From Cellulophaga tyrosinoxydans (GTDB taxonomy: Bacteria; Bacteroidota; Bacteroidia; Flavobacteriales; Flavobacteriaceae): a stretch of DNA of 64,000 bases. A program made the translations under genes and the position numbers. Shown in pieces: positions 12,222-20,560 of this stretch. Within the stretch, counting starts at the first letter, position 1. Each line of letters begins with the position of its first letter. The stretch covers positions 11,162 to 75,161 of the forward strand of contig NZ_FWXO01000001.1 in assembly GCF_900176415.1 (NCBI RefSeq). The letters are read 5' to 3'. The notes under the pieces are model-generated. The model did not search any database. It saw nothing but the letters and a program-made list of their open reading frames with translations, and was not told where the DNA came from.

Positions 12222-12740
12222 TTATTTCTCTGATAAAGTTTTAAGTATACCAGCAAGTTTACCACCACCAGACTTAAGACCAGAAATAACATTCTTAGCC
12301 GGAGACTGAAGTAACATGATAATATCACCAATAACTTCTTCTTTAGATTTGATATTAACTAGAGCCTCTAATTGATTATCACCAATATAAACTGCTTCTT
12401 CAACAAAAGCACCTTTTAATAATGGTTTATCTTTAGTTTTAGCTCTGAAAGTCTTAATCAATTTTGCAGGTCCATTAGCTGTTTCTGCAAACATTAAAGA
12501 AGTACTACCTTTAAGAACTCCTGGAAGATCCCCGAAGTCTTTTTCAGATGCATTCATTGCTTTTGCAAGCAATGTATTTTTAACTACGGCTAATTTTATA
12601 TTAGCCTTAAAGCAAGCTCTTCTTAAATCAGAAGTTGTTGCTGCGTCTAAACCAGAAATATCTGCTAAGTAAACTGTTGAAGCATTACCTAATTGCGCAG
12701 TTAAATCTTCTATTACGTTTAATTTTTCTTCTCTTGTCAT
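12222..12740 (-). CDS. rplJ: 50S ribosomal protein L10
   Basis: L10 anchors the L7/L12 dimers to the 23S rRNA GTPase centre. The 172-residue protein begins MTREEKLNVIEDLTAQLGNA and contains the family block around TTSDLRRACFKANIKLAVVKNTL and the C-terminal L12-binding helix. It starts 11 bases after the rplA stop, so the four ribosomal genes form one operon. The 11-base gap leaves no room for an E. coli-style L10 autoregulatory leader between rplA and rplJ, so such control would have to act within the rplA coding region or differently. Confidence 0.97.
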   Translation of the reverse strand: MTREEKLNVIEDLTAQLGNASTVYLADISGLDAATTSDLRRACFKANIKLAVVKNTLLAKAMNASEKDFGDLPGVLKGSTSLMFAETANGPAKLIKTFRAKTKDKPLLKGAFVEEAVYIGDNQLEALVNIKSKEEVIGDIIMLLQSPAKNVISGLKSGGGKLAGILKTLSEK

Positions 12741-12751
12741 CTTAATACGAA

Positions 12752-13441
12752 TTAAACTGATTTAGTATCTAATTGCACACTAGGACTCATAGTACTAGAC
12801 ATGAAAATACTTTTAATATATACACCTTTTGCCGCAGTTGGCTTTAACTTGTGTAAAGTATCAATAAGTTCTTTTGCATTTTCTTGGATTTTATCTGCTG
12901 AAAATGAAACTTTTCCAATTGCTGCGTGAACAATACCAGTTTTATCAACTTTGAAGTCAATTTTACCTGCCTTTACTTCAGCTACAGCTTTTGCAACATC
13001 CATAGTTACTGTTCCAGTTTTTGGATTCGGCATTAAACCTCTTGGCCCTAAAACTCTACCTAAAGGTCCTAATTTACCCATAACACTTGGCATTGTGATA
13101 ATAACATCAACATCTGTCCAACCGTTTTTTATTTTATCCAAATACTCATCTAACCCTACAAAATCAGCTCCGGCTTCTTTAGCCTCAGCTTCTTTATCTG
13201 GTGTTACTAAAGCAAGAACTTTTACGTCTTTACCTGTACCATGAGGCAAGGTAACTACACCACGTACCATTTGATTAGCTTTTCTAGGATCAACCCCTAA
13301 ACGAACAGCTATTTCAACAGACGCGTCAAATTTTGCTTTTGTTATCTCTTTTACTAAAGCTGACCCTTCTTTTAAAGAATAGATTTTATTCTTATCTATC
13401 TTAGAAAGCGCTTCTTTTTGATTTTTTGTTAATTTTGCCAT
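12752..13441 (-). CDS. rplA: 50S ribosomal protein L1
   Basis: L1 forms the mobile L1 stalk by the E site and acts as a translational repressor of its own operon in several bacteria. The 229-residue protein has the typical [20 protein letters not shown] segment and the signature [20 protein letters not shown]. It starts 19 bases after rplK, the usual L11-L1 order. The start [16 protein letters not shown] agrees with relatives. Confidence 0.98.
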   Translation of the reverse strand: MAKLTKNQKEALSKIDKNKIYSLKEGSALVKEITKAKFDASVEIAVRLGVDPRKANQMVRGVVTLPHGTGKDVKVLALVTPDKEAEAKEAGADFVGLDEYLDKIKNGWTDVDVIITMPSVMGKLGPLGRVLGPRGLMPNPKTGTVTMDVAKAVAEVKAGKIDFKVDKTGIVHAAIGKVSFSADKIQENAKELIDTLHKLKPTAAKGVYIKSIFMSSTMSPSVQLDTKSV

Positions 13442-13460
13442 TATAAATGCTTTTTAAGAA

Positions 13461-13898
13461 TTAAAAAGGTCTTGTTCCTGAAACTTTTAAACCCATAGAT
13501 CTTGCTGTTCCAGCCACCATGCTCATTGCAGACTCTATTGTAAATGCATTTAAATCTACCATTTTGTCTTCAGCAATAGTTTTAATTTGATCCCAAGAAA
13601 CGTTACCGTTTTTTACACGGTTAGGCTCGCCAGATCCCTTTTTAATCTTAGCCGCTTCCATAAGCTGAACTGCCGCCGGCGGTGTCTTTACAACGAAGTC
13701 AAACGACTTATCCTTGTATACGGTGATAGCAACAGGTAATACTTTACCTTGTTTGTCCTGTGTACGTGCATTAAATTGCTTACAGAACTCCATGATGTTA
13801 ACACCGGCAGCACCTAAAGCGGGTCCAACCGGTGGCGATGGATTCGCTGCACCTCCCCTAACTTGTAGTTTAACTACTTTACTTATTTCTTTTGCCAT
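13461..13898 (-). CDS. rplK: 50S ribosomal protein L11
   Basis: L11 binds the GTPase-associated region of 23S rRNA together with L10. The 145-residue protein shows the [20 protein letters not shown] loop, the TPPAAVQL linker and the C-terminal domain ending in the signature [13 protein letters not shown]. It is the first ribosomal gene after nusG, with a 68-base spacer that may contain a promoter or regulatory structure, although no clear TAnnTTTG box was found there. Confidence 0.98.
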   Translation of the reverse strand: MAKEISKVVKLQVRGGAANPSPPVGPALGAAGVNIMEFCKQFNARTQDKQGKVLPVAITVYKDKSFDFVVKTPPAAVQLMEAAKIKKGSGEPNRVKNGNVSWDQIKTIAEDKMVDLNAFTIESAMSMVAGTARSMGLKVSGTRPF

Positions 13899-13966
13899 TG
13901 TTTAAAATTAAATTCTATTGTGTTTATTGGAAGCAACACAATATTTTATGTAACAGTTCTTATTTA

Positions 13967-14518
13967 TTATACTTTTTCAACTTGCATATAACTTAACTCT
14001 AATGGTGTTTTTCTTCCGAAAATTTTAACCATTACCTCAAGTTTGCGTTTTTCTTCATTAATTTTTTCAACGGTTCCGTTAAAACCATTAAAAGGCCCAT
14101 CAATAACTTTAACTGTTTCTCCCATTACAAATGGTATAGCTACATTATCTGTAGTCACAGTTAACTCATCAACTTTACCTAACATTCTATTTACCTCAGA
14201 TTTTCTAAGTGGCACAGGATCTCCTCCTTTTGTTTCACCTAAAAAGCCAATAACATTTGTTATTGAACGTATAACATGCGCCATTTCACCTCCAAGGTTT
14301 GCCTTAACCATAATGTAACCAGGAAAATAAACTCTTTCTTTATTTATTTTCTTACCATTACGTATTTGCACAACCTTTTCTGTAGGCACTAATACATCTT
14401 CTAAATAATCTGAAAATCCTAACCTCGCAACTTCAGCCTCAATATAGCCTTTGATTTTATTTTCTTGACCACTTACAGCCCTAACTACGTACCATTTTTT
14501 TTCCAATATTTCTGACAT
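13967..14518 (-). CDS. nusG: Transcription termination/antitermination factor NusG
   Basis: NusG binds RNA polymerase and modulates pausing, Rho termination and coupling to the ribosome. The 183-residue protein has the NGN domain at the N-terminus (KWYVVRAVSGQENKIKGYIE, then YFPGYIMVKA) and a C-terminal KOW domain (GETVKVIDGPFNGFNGTV). It lies 12 bases after secE in the widespread secE-nusG-rplKA order. Confidence 0.98.
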   Translation of the reverse strand: MSEILEKKWYVVRAVSGQENKIKGYIEAEVARLGFSDYLEDVLVPTEKVVQIRNGKKINKERVYFPGYIMVKANLGGEMAHVIRSITNVIGFLGETKGGDPVPLRKSEVNRMLGKVDELTVTTDNVAIPFVMGETVKVIDGPFNGFNGTVEKINEEKRKLEVMVKIFGRKTPLELSYMQVEKV

Positions 14519-14530
14519 AGGGAGCGCTTT

Positions 14531-14719
14531 TTAATTTATTAATTTCTCAAAATAGATTTTAATCAAACTACTAAAAAGGCTATCCACACCCCAGGTCGCC
14601 AATGCGAACAAAATAGAAAATACAGCTACAATTACCATTAGATTAGAAGCTTCCGCTTTTGTCGGTAATGTAATATTAGTTCTAAGTTCTTCTATGGATT
14701 CCTTGATATATGTTAACAT
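14531..14719 (-). CDS. secE: Preprotein translocase subunit SecE
   Basis: This 62-residue protein is the single-span form of SecE that holds the SecYEG channel together. It has a short amphipathic N-terminus (YIKESIEELRTNITLPTKAE) and one transmembrane helix at about residues 30-50. It sits between tRNA-Trp and nusG, the usual place, and is probably made from the same transcript as tuf and the tRNAs. Confidence 0.95.
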   Translation of the reverse strand: MLTYIKESIEELRTNITLPTKAEASNLMVIVAVFSILFALATWGVDSLFSSLIKIYFEKLIN

Positions 14720-14796
14720 GCTGCGAAAGATTTAACTTTATAATTTGAAAAAGATTTTAGAAACCAAAGTTTCTACTTCACTTCTTTCTTGTTTTG

Positions 14797-14869
14797 CACG
14801 GGAGGAGAGACTCGAACTCCCGACACCTGGTTTTGGAGACCAGTGCTCTACCAACTGAGCTACACCCGT
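14797..14869 (-). tRNA. tRNA-Trp (anticodon CCA)
   Basis: A 73-base cloverleaf can be folded by eye. The anticodon stem CTGGT/ACCAG encloses the loop CTCCAAA, giving anticodon CCA. The T-loop reads TTCGAGT and the discriminator is G, as expected for tRNA-Trp. The acceptor stem has one U-U mismatch at its sixth pair. CCA is not encoded. The gene sits between tuf and secE, so the mRNA must be cut around it. Confidence 0.95.
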
Positions 14870-14886
14870 TTATATTTACATCGAAA

Positions 14887-14909
14887 GGTATCCGCAATAA
14901 GCGGACACC
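14887..14909 (-). other. Hairpin between tuf and tRNA-Trp
   Basis: GGTATCCGC pairs with GCGGACACC with one mismatch and a 5-base loop. On the transcript it follows the tuf stop by about 35 bases and precedes tRNA-Trp by about 18. It is followed only by a short U-run (UUUCG), so it could be a weak terminator or a processing and stability element of the tuf mRNA. Confidence 0.5.
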
Positions 14910-14944
14910 CTCAATGAAAATACTTTAATATAATCTTATAGTGA

Positions 14945-16132
14945 TTAATCTAAAATCTCAGTTACCTGACCTGCACCTACAGTTCTACCACCTTCACGGA
15001 TAGCGAAACGTAAACCAACATTCAATGCAATTGGAGATAATAAATCAACAGTAATAGTAAGGTTATCACCTGGCATTACCATTTCAACACCTGCAGGTAA
15101 ATTAATTGTACCCGTAACGTCTGTTGTTCTTACGTAGAACTGTGGACGGTAGTTGTTATGGAATGGTGTGTGACGACCACCTTCTTCTTTTTTAAGAACA
15201 TAAACCTCAGCCTTAAATTTAGCATGTGGCTTAACTGAACCTGGCTTACAGATTACCATACCTCTTTTTATTTGAGATTTTTCAATACCTCTTAATAAAA
15301 GACCTACGTTATCACCAGCTTCACCTCTATCTAATATTTTACGGAACATTTCAACACCTGTTACAGTAGATGTTAATTTCTCAGCACCCATACCAATGAT
15401 CTCAACAGGATCTCCAGTATTAGCAACACCAGTTTCTATACGACCAGTTGCAACAGTACCACGACCAGTAATCGTGAATACATCTTCAACAGGCATTAAG
15501 AAAGGCTTATCAACATCTCTTTGTGGTAATTCGATCCAAGAATCAACAGCTTCCATTAAAGACATAACCGTATCAACCCATTTTTGCTCACCATTTAAAG
15601 CACCTAATGCTGAACCTGCAATTACAGGACCATTATCACCATCATACTCATAGAAAGAAAGCAATTCTCTAACTTCCATCTCAACAAGCTCTAACAACTC
15701 CTCATCATCAACCATATCCACTTTATTCATGAATACAACCATTCTAGGAATACCAACCTGACGACCTAAAAGTATGTGCTCACGAGTTTGTGGCATTGGA
15801 CCATCAGTAGCAGCAACAACAAGAATAGCACCATCCATCTGAGCAGCACCAGTTACCATGTTCTTTACGTAATCCGCGTGACCTGGACAGTCAACGTGTG
15901 CGTAGTGACGGTTAGCTGTAGAATACTCTACGTGTGATGTATTAATTGTGATACCTCTTTCTTTTTCTTCCGGTGCATTATCAATTGAATCGAAACTTCT
16001 CATTTCAGATAATCCCGCGTTTGCCAAAACTGTTGTTATAGCGGCAGTCAATGTAGTTTTACCGTGATCTACGTGTCCGATAGTACCGATGTTTAAATGC
16101 GGTTTAGAACGATCAAATGTTGCCTTAGCCAT
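14945..16132 (-). CDS. tuf: Elongation factor Tu
   Basis: EF-Tu delivers aminoacyl-tRNA to the ribosome as a GTP complex. The 395-residue protein has the P-loop GHVDHGKT at residues 19-26, the DCPGHADYV switch II segment, NKVD, and the two beta-barrel domains with [14 protein letters not shown] and the C-terminal [15 protein letters not shown]. The gene is embedded between four upstream tRNAs and tRNA-Trp and is likely transcribed from the promoter near 16765-16794. Only one tuf copy is visible in this window. Confidence 0.99.
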   Translation of the reverse strand: MAKATFDRSKPHLNIGTIGHVDHGKTTLTAAITTVLANAGLSEMRSFDSIDNAPEEKERGITINTSHVEYSTANRHYAHVDCPGHADYVKNMVTGAAQMDGAILVVAATDGPMPQTREHILLGRQVGIPRMVVFMNKVDMVDDEELLELVEMEVRELLSFYEYDGDNGPVIAGSALGALNGEQKWVDTVMSLMEAVDSWIELPQRDVDKPFLMPVEDVFTITGRGTVATGRIETGVANTGDPVEIIGMGAEKLTSTVTGVEMFRKILDRGEAGDNVGLLLRGIEKSQIKRGMVICKPGSVKPHAKFKAEVYVLKKEEGGRHTPFHNNYRPQFYVRTTDVTGTINLPAGVEMVMPGDNLTITVDLLSPIALNVGLRFAIREGGRTVGAGQVTEILD

Positions 16133-16186
16133 GTTTATTGAATTTTAATCTTAGTTTATATTAGTGTACAATTTATGCCTTAATTG

Positions 16187-16258
16187 AGCCAATGATGAGA
16201 TTTGAACTCATGACCTCTTCCTTACCAAGGAAACGCTCTACCCCTGAGCTACACCGGC
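16187..16258 (-). tRNA. tRNA-Thr (anticodon GGT)
   Basis: A 72-base cloverleaf has acceptor arms GCCGGTG and CATTGGC with discriminator U. The anticodon loop TTGGTAA gives GGT. It is the last of four clustered tRNAs before tuf, with 54 bases to the tuf start. CCA is not encoded. Confidence 0.95.
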
Positions 16259-16330
16259 CTGTCTGAGTTCAAAGTCAATTACTAACGATTAAACCCAAAA
16301 AAACAACCTTATACTCAAGGTTTAAATTAG

Positions 16331-16403
16331 AGCGGGAGACCGGGTTCGAACCGGCGACATTCAGCTTGGAAGGCTGACGCTCTACCAACTGAGCTACTCC
16401 CGC
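16331..16403 (-). tRNA. tRNA-Gly (anticodon TCC)
   Basis: A 73-base cloverleaf has acceptor arms GCGGGAG/CTCCCGC, an anticodon stem TCAGC/GCTGA and loop CTTCCAA, giving TCC. The T-arm is CCGGTTCGAACCCGG. It lies between tRNA-Tyr and tRNA-Thr(GGT). CCA is not encoded. Confidence 0.96.
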
Positions 16404-16535
16404 AATTATTTGTAGATTTTATAAAAAATCACACAAATGTATTCATTTCAATATTTCAAAAAATAAAAACAACAAAAAAAATTATTGTTTTTTCAAAATT
16501 CTATATAACTCAAAAAAGCTACAAGAATCTTTCAG

Positions 16536-16617
<82 letters not shown>

Positions 16618-16641
16618 AAACCATATTTTAAAGAACTTAAG

Positions 16642-16715
16642 AGCCGATAGAGGGACTCGAACCCACGACCTGCTGATTACAAATCAGCTGCTCTAGCCAG
16701 CTGAGCTACATCGGC
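16642..16715 (-). tRNA. tRNA-Thr (anticodon TGT)
   Basis: A 74-base cloverleaf has acceptor arms GCCGATG/TATCGGC, an anticodon stem GCTGA/TCAGC and loop TTTGTAA, giving TGT. It is the first gene after the promoter at 16765-16794 and therefore heads the tRNA-tuf operon. CCA is not encoded. Confidence 0.96.
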
Positions 16716-16735
16716 TTTTATACTTTTTTTGGCTT

Positions 16736-16763
16736 AAAAAAAGTCCGCTATTTCTAACGGACT
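16736..16763 (-). terminator. Intrinsic terminator of hpf, overlapping the tRNA-tuf transcription start
   Basis: AGTCCG (16742-16747) pairs with CGGACT (16758-16763) across a 10-base loop, and seven U residues follow on the minus strand. It lies 50 bases after the hpf stop. The promoter of the tRNA-tuf operon is placed just before it, so its hairpin covers the expected new start site. Confidence 0.8.
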
Positions 16764-16764
16764 G

Positions 16765-16794
16765 CAAATGTAGATATATTTTTATTTAAACAAA
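16765..16794 (-). promoter_or_regulatory. Promoter of the tRNA-tuf operon
   Basis: Read on the minus strand, a TTTG -33 element (16794-16791) is followed after 18 bases by TACATTTG (16772-16765). Both match the Bacteroidota sigma-A consensus exactly. It lies in the 97-base space between hpf and tRNA-Thr(TGT). Confidence 0.8.
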
Positions 16795-16812
16795 ATATTT
16801 TTTGATAAATTT

Positions 16813-17115
16813 TTATGCATTTGCCTTTAATTTTTCTTTTCTCTTTACCAACTGTCTTTTCAAAGCATCGCAAGCGGTATCAATCGCCTCTTCAAAAGAC
16901 TTACATTGTTTTTTTACAATAAATTCATTCTTAGGCACATAGACTTTTATTTCTACAATTTTATTCTCTTTCGCACTAGTTTTTTCCACTTTTAGAAAAA
17001 CATCGGAGCTAATTACCTTATTATAATACTGATCTAACTTATTTAATCGATTTTGAACAAAACTTATTAAATTTCCGTCTGCATTAAAATTTACTGTTTG
17101 GGCATTTACTTTCAT
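16813..17115 (-). CDS. hpf: Ribosome hibernation promoting factor (short HPF/RaiA-type)
   Basis: The 100-residue protein belongs to the short HPF/YfiA family that binds the 30S decoding region in starved cells and inactivates or dimerises ribosomes. It begins MKVNAQTVNFNADGNLISFV and ends in a Lys/Arg-rich stretch (LKRQLVKRKEKLKANA), with the beta-alpha-beta-beta-beta-alpha pattern of the family. It lacks the C-terminal dimerisation domain of long HPF. It follows xerC by 38 bases and ends at the terminator near 16742. Confidence 0.93.
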   Translation of the reverse strand: MKVNAQTVNFNADGNLISFVQNRLNKLDQYYNKVISSDVFLKVEKTSAKENKIVEIKVYVPKNEFIVKKQCKSFEEAIDTACDALKRQLVKRKEKLKANA

Positions 17116-17153
17116 AGAATAAAAATTAAAAGTTATACAATCATATAAAAAAC

Positions 17154-18050
17154 TTACTGCTTTTTTATATTTCTAGGGTGTGCCGTCAAATGAACCTTCT
17201 TCAACTCTGCAATACTATTATGCGTATATACTTGGGTTGACGCCAAACTGGAATGTCCAAGCAATTCTTTTACCGAGTTTAGATCCGCTCCTTTATTTAA
17301 CAAATGCGTTGCAAAAGTATGCCTTAGTATATGAGGACTCTTCTTTACCTTTGAGGACACTATACTAAAATAATGATTTATAATCCTATAAACAAGAGTT
17401 TCGTAAATTATACTCCCACTTTTCGTTAAAAACACAAGTTCCTCTTTTGAGTCACCCAAAACACTTTCTCTTAGCTCTAAATAAACTTTAAATAATTCAA
17501 TAACCCGATCCAACAAAGGAACAATTCTTTCTTTATTCCTTTTACCCAATACACGCATATTGGACTGATGCAAATCTAAATTAACAAGCTTAAGCCCTAC
17601 AAGCTCAGCTCTTCGAATACCAGTAGTATATAATAGCTCTATGATTAACTTATCACGAATTCCTTCAAAATCATCAGTAAACGGGATTTTAGACAAAACT
17701 TGATCCATTTCATTTTCTGAAAATGGAATTTCAACTTTCTTTTCCGTTTTTAAGGCCTTATGTTTAGCTAATGGATTTATTGTTATCACTTCTATTTTAA
17801 GTAAAAACTTGTAGTATGCTTTTAGAGAAGCTATTTTTCTATTAATAGTACGATTAGAAATTTTAGCATTCACTAATGAAATTATCCAATTTCTAATAAT
17901 GCTATAATCCACATTATCAACATCATCACGATCAAAAGAAACCTTGTAGAATTCAGAAAACTCCAGCAAATCTTTTTCATAGGCTTGAGTGGTATTTACT
18001 GAATATTTTTTCTCTAAAGATAAGTATGTAATAAACGAAGCTATGCTCAT
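17154..18050 (-). CDS. xerC: XerC/XerD-type tyrosine recombinase
   Basis: The 298-residue protein has the N-terminal SAM-like DNA-binding domain and the C-terminal catalytic domain of Xer recombinases. The catalytic set is visible: Arg in TTGIRRAEL (about 146), HILRH (about 242), LGHSS (about 266) and Tyr in QVYTHNS (about 275). Xer proteins resolve chromosome dimers at dif. The housekeeping context between rpsU and hpf and the family-standard length argue against a mobile-element integrase. Whether it is the XerC or XerD partner cannot be told from this sequence, so the symbol is provisional. Confidence 0.9.
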   Translation of the reverse strand: MSIASFITYLSLEKKYSVNTTQAYEKDLLEFSEFYKVSFDRDDVDNVDYSIIRNWIISLVNAKISNRTINRKIASLKAYYKFLLKIEVITINPLAKHKALKTEKKVEIPFSENEMDQVLSKIPFTDDFEGIRDKLIIELLYTTGIRRAELVGLKLVNLDLHQSNMRVLGKRNKERIVPLLDRVIELFKVYLELRESVLGDSKEELVFLTKSGSIIYETLVYRIINHYFSIVSSKVKKSPHILRHTFATHLLNKGADLNSVKELLGHSSLASTQVYTHNSIAELKKVHLTAHPRNIKKQ

Positions 18051-18100
18051 AGCATAAAGTTACTAAAGTATAATGAGCTAAACACTAAATATAAAGCATA

Positions 18101-18129
18101 AAAAAAGCCCTACTTAGTAGGGCTTTTTT
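18101..18129 (-). terminator. Intrinsic terminator of rpsU
   Basis: A 13-bp stem, AAAAAAGCCCTAC paired with GTAGGGCTTTTTT, has a 3-base loop. It lies 19 bases after the rpsU stop and separates it from xerC on the same strand. Its A- and T-rich ends would let it work in both directions. Confidence 0.9.
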
Positions 18130-18147
18130 ATATCTATAACACAAATA

Positions 18148-18342
18148 TTATATTTCCTCTTGATCTCTCAAGCCTTGAATATAATGTGCCTTTTGAATCT
18201 GCGCTCTGCGCTCTACAGAAGGCTTTGTGAATTGCTGACGCTTTCTTAATTGACGCATTGTTCCTGTTCTATCAAACTTACGCTTGAAACGCTTTAATGC
18301 TCTATCGATGTTTTCTCCTTCTTTTATTGGTATAATTAACAT
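18148..18342 (-). CDS. rpsU: 30S ribosomal protein S21
   Basis: The 64-residue basic protein starts MLIIPIKEGENIDRALKRFK and has the RKFDRTGTMRQLRKRQQFTKPSVERR segment of bS21. In Bacteroidota, bS21 with bS18 and bS6 sequesters the 3' end of 16S rRNA, which explains why most mRNAs lack a Shine-Dalgarno sequence. This gene is a striking exception with a strong one (18352-18357). It has its own consensus promoter and terminator, so it is a single-gene unit. The combination supports translational autoregulation by free bS21 levels. Confidence 0.97.
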   Translation of the reverse strand: MLIIPIKEGENIDRALKRFKRKFDRTGTMRQLRKRQQFTKPSVERRAQIQKAHYIQGLRDQEEI

Positions 18343-18350
18343 GGGCTACA

Positions 18351-18360
18351 ACCTCCTCTC
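18351..18360 (-). promoter_or_regulatory. rpsU: Strong Shine-Dalgarno sequence of rpsU
   Basis: The minus strand reads GAGAGGAGGT, with AGGAGG ending 9 bases before the ATG at 18342. The other start regions I checked in this window lack such a motif. Published work on Flavobacterium johnsoniae describes the same exception for rpsU, where ribosomes lacking bS21 expose the anti-Shine-Dalgarno sequence and translate rpsU preferentially. Confidence 0.9.
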
Positions 18361-18377
18361 TTTAATGATTAAGGGTG

Positions 18378-18407
18378 CAAATATAATAACTAATTATATT
18401 TAAACAA
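18378..18407 (-). promoter_or_regulatory. Promoter of rpsU
   Basis: On the minus strand TTG (18407-18405) is followed after 19 bases by TATATTTG (18385-18378), an exact match to TTG-N19-TAnnTTTG. Transcription would start near 18371, leaving a leader of about 30 bases that includes the Shine-Dalgarno sequence. Confidence 0.8.
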
Positions 18408-18468
18408 CCTATTGAGTAAAAAATATTTAACTTTTTTAATTCAGGGTATTTACTAATCAATACAACAC

Positions 18469-19650
18469 CTAACTATTAACTGGAATTTCCTTTGGGGCAT
18501 ATTCCTTTTTATCAATAATAATTTTAGCTAAGATTTCTCTTAATATCTCTGAAGTACCCCCACCTATTGGCCCCAATCTACTATCTCGCAGCAATCTTGC
18601 CAAAGGATAATCTTCCATATAACCATATCCTCCTAAAAACTGAAGACATTCATAAATCACTTCATCGGCCATTTTGGTCGACTTCAATTTAGAAATAGTA
18701 GCTTCCTTCACCACATATATTCCCTTATCTAATTTTGAGGCCACCATGTAATTATACTCTCTACACAGCTCTAAATCTGCATAACAGTCTACTAAACGAT
18801 GTCTTAAGGCTTGATATTTATCTAGTGATTTACCAAATGCATGTCGCTCTGTCATATATTGCAAGGTATATTCTAAAGCATATTCTGTTCTAGCATGGGC
18901 ATTAATACCCATAATCAAACGCTCCAATGCAAAATGTTCCATTATATAAGAAAATCCACTATTCTCCTCCCCCATTAAATTTGATGCAGGAATTTCCACA
19001 TTATCAAATGCAATTTCACCCGTATCCGATGCGCGCCAACCCAATTTATTTAATTTTGTAGCAGTTACTCCTTTAGAATTCTTATCTACTAAAAAAATAC
19101 TAATCCCTTTATTTTTAAGTTCTGGATTGGTCTTGGCAGCAACTATCATATAATCGCAATAGACACCATTAGTGATAAATGTTTTGGAGCCATTAAGAAT
19201 ATAGCTATCACCTTTTTTAACAGCTGTTGTTCTCATGCCCGCCACATCACTACCACCAAATGGCTCTGTAATACACAGACAACCAATTTTTTCACCTAAT
19301 ACACTAGGGGTTAAGTATTTTTTCTTTAAATCTGCACTTGCTTCTTTGTTTAAATGAGTCATTGCTAAATACGCATGAGCCCACATTGCAGCAGCAAAAC
19401 CTCCTGAATTTATTTTCTGAAGCTCTTCTAGAAAAATTACAGTATAAAACAAATCCAAACCTAATCCGCCGTCTTCTTCAGGAGTTGCAAGACCAAAATA
19501 ACCCATCTCACCAAATTTTTCCCAAATAAAACGATCTATAGTTCCCGAGCTCTCCCATTTTTCTATATGTGGAACAACTTCTTTCTTTAAAAAATCTTTT
19601 AGACTTTCTCTAAACAATTGATGTTCTTCTGTGAAGTACATACTTTTCAT
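18469..19650 (-). CDS. Acyl-CoA dehydrogenase
   Basis: This 393-residue FAD enzyme oxidises acyl-CoA to the 2-enoyl form in fatty acid or branched-chain amino acid breakdown. The three domains are present, with CITEPFGGSDVAGMRTTA (FAD/substrate contact), TFITNG and the C-terminal IGGGTSEI. The residue before the last GGTSEI is Gly rather than the catalytic Glu of short- and medium-chain enzymes. The Glu in FALERLIMG (about residue 245) matches the base position of isovaleryl- and long-chain-type enzymes. Its ATG overlaps the stop of the upstream helix-hairpin-helix gene (ATGA), so the two are translationally coupled. Substrate is unknown. Confidence 0.93.
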   Translation of the reverse strand: MKSMYFTEEHQLFRESLKDFLKKEVVPHIEKWESSGTIDRFIWEKFGEMGYFGLATPEEDGGLGLDLFYTVIFLEELQKINSGGFAAAMWAHAYLAMTHLNKEASADLKKKYLTPSVLGEKIGCLCITEPFGGSDVAGMRTTAVKKGDSYILNGSKTFITNGVYCDYMIVAAKTNPELKNKGISIFLVDKNSKGVTATKLNKLGWRASDTGEIAFDNVEIPASNLMGEENSGFSYIMEHFALERLIMGINAHARTEYALEYTLQYMTERHAFGKSLDKYQALRHRLVDCYADLELCREYNYMVASKLDKGIYVVKEATISKLKSTKMADEVIYECLQFLGGYGYMEDYPLARLLRDSRLGPIGGGTSEILREILAKIIIDKKEYAPKEIPVNS

Positions 19651-20549
19651 AGCTTTTCTTTTAATGTCAAATATAATGTTATTCTATTAATTTTATCGGA
19701 AGGAAAACCTTCAATTTTTTTCAATTCATCAATAGATTTTATCTCACCAACCTGTTTTCTATAAGCTACAATATTAGAAGAGACTTGATAATTTAAATAC
19801 ACCAATTTTGATATTTCAGAAGCATTTGCCGTATTAACGTTGATTTTTACAATTTCCGGTTTTGTTTGAACCTTAAACTTCATAAGTACTTTTTGAGCCA
19901 CTTCAGGTTTTAAACCATAAACATCGTACAGCTGATCCTCTATCAAAAAACCACCTAATCTATCGCGAAATTTTATAATACGTGTAGCTAATTTTTCTCC
20001 AATCCCATAAATTACTTTTAAATCTTGGGCTGAAGCTGTATTTAGATCTTTAACAGTATTTGTAACGTTTGGTTTCTTATTAAACTTAATAACATTAGCT
20101 TCAAATGATTTTTGAGAGTTTGTTGATTTCACCCATTCTGGAAACTTGAAATATGGCGCAATTTTTTGCAACAATGAATCGGATATTAAAGTAACATTCT
20201 GAAACTCCTCTGCTGAATTCACAAATTTATTTGAAGACCTATATAAATGAAGACGATCAATTTCTTGAGTTGACATCCCAAGTTTATACCCTCTGTAATC
20301 TGTTATATAATTAGGATTGAAAGGATATATTTTGAGTGAATCATTTTCCAGAGTCCTTTCTTTTAGGATATTTATTTGTTCTTGAGCCACACCATCAAGC
20401 TCAATTTTATTGGCTACAGAAGTAGATTCTTGAAAAATAGATGTTGAAAAAGCATAAACCAATTGTAGTAAAACAATAATGGCCAATAAAAAGAAAATCC
20501 CACTTCGTTCCTGTTTATTGAACTTAAAGTGGGATTTAAATTTATTCAT
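19647..20549 (-). CDS. Helix-hairpin-helix (ComEA-like) DNA-binding membrane protein
   Basis: The 300-residue protein has a short basic N-terminus, one membrane helix at about residues 16-37, and tandem helix-hairpin-helix motifs in the C-terminal half (DLNTASAQDLKVIYGIGEKL and VNTANASEISKL, each followed by a second HhH-like half). This is the layout of ComEA-family proteins, which bind DNA without sequence specificity during natural uptake. It is longer than classical ComEA and the role here is inferred. It lies 11 bases after the symporter stop and overlaps the acyl-CoA dehydrogenase start. Confidence 0.85.
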   Translation of the reverse strand: MNKFKSHFKFNKQERSGIFFLLAIIVLLQLVYAFSTSIFQESTSVANKIELDGVAQEQINILKERTLENDSLKIYPFNPNYITDYRGYKLGMSTQEIDRLHLYRSSNKFVNSAEEFQNVTLISDSLLQKIAPYFKFPEWVKSTNSQKSFEANVIKFNKKPNVTNTVKDLNTASAQDLKVIYGIGEKLATRIIKFRDRLGGFLIEDQLYDVYGLKPEVAQKVLMKFKVQTKPEIVKINVNTANASEISKLVYLNYQVSSNIVAYRKQVGEIKSIDELKKIEGFPSDKINRITLYLTLKEKL

Positions 20550-20560
20550 GATTAATATTA

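Noticed and set aside
17154-18050. Tyrosine recombinase as evidence of a mobile element
   Set aside because: The length, motifs and housekeeping neighbours (rpsU, hpf) fit XerC/XerD. No att repeats, cargo or excision genes lie nearby, and the tRNA genes are intact without flanking direct repeats.
19647-20549. Helix-hairpin-helix protein as proof of natural competence
   Set aside because: A single ComEA-like protein without other competence genes in the window does not show DNA uptake.
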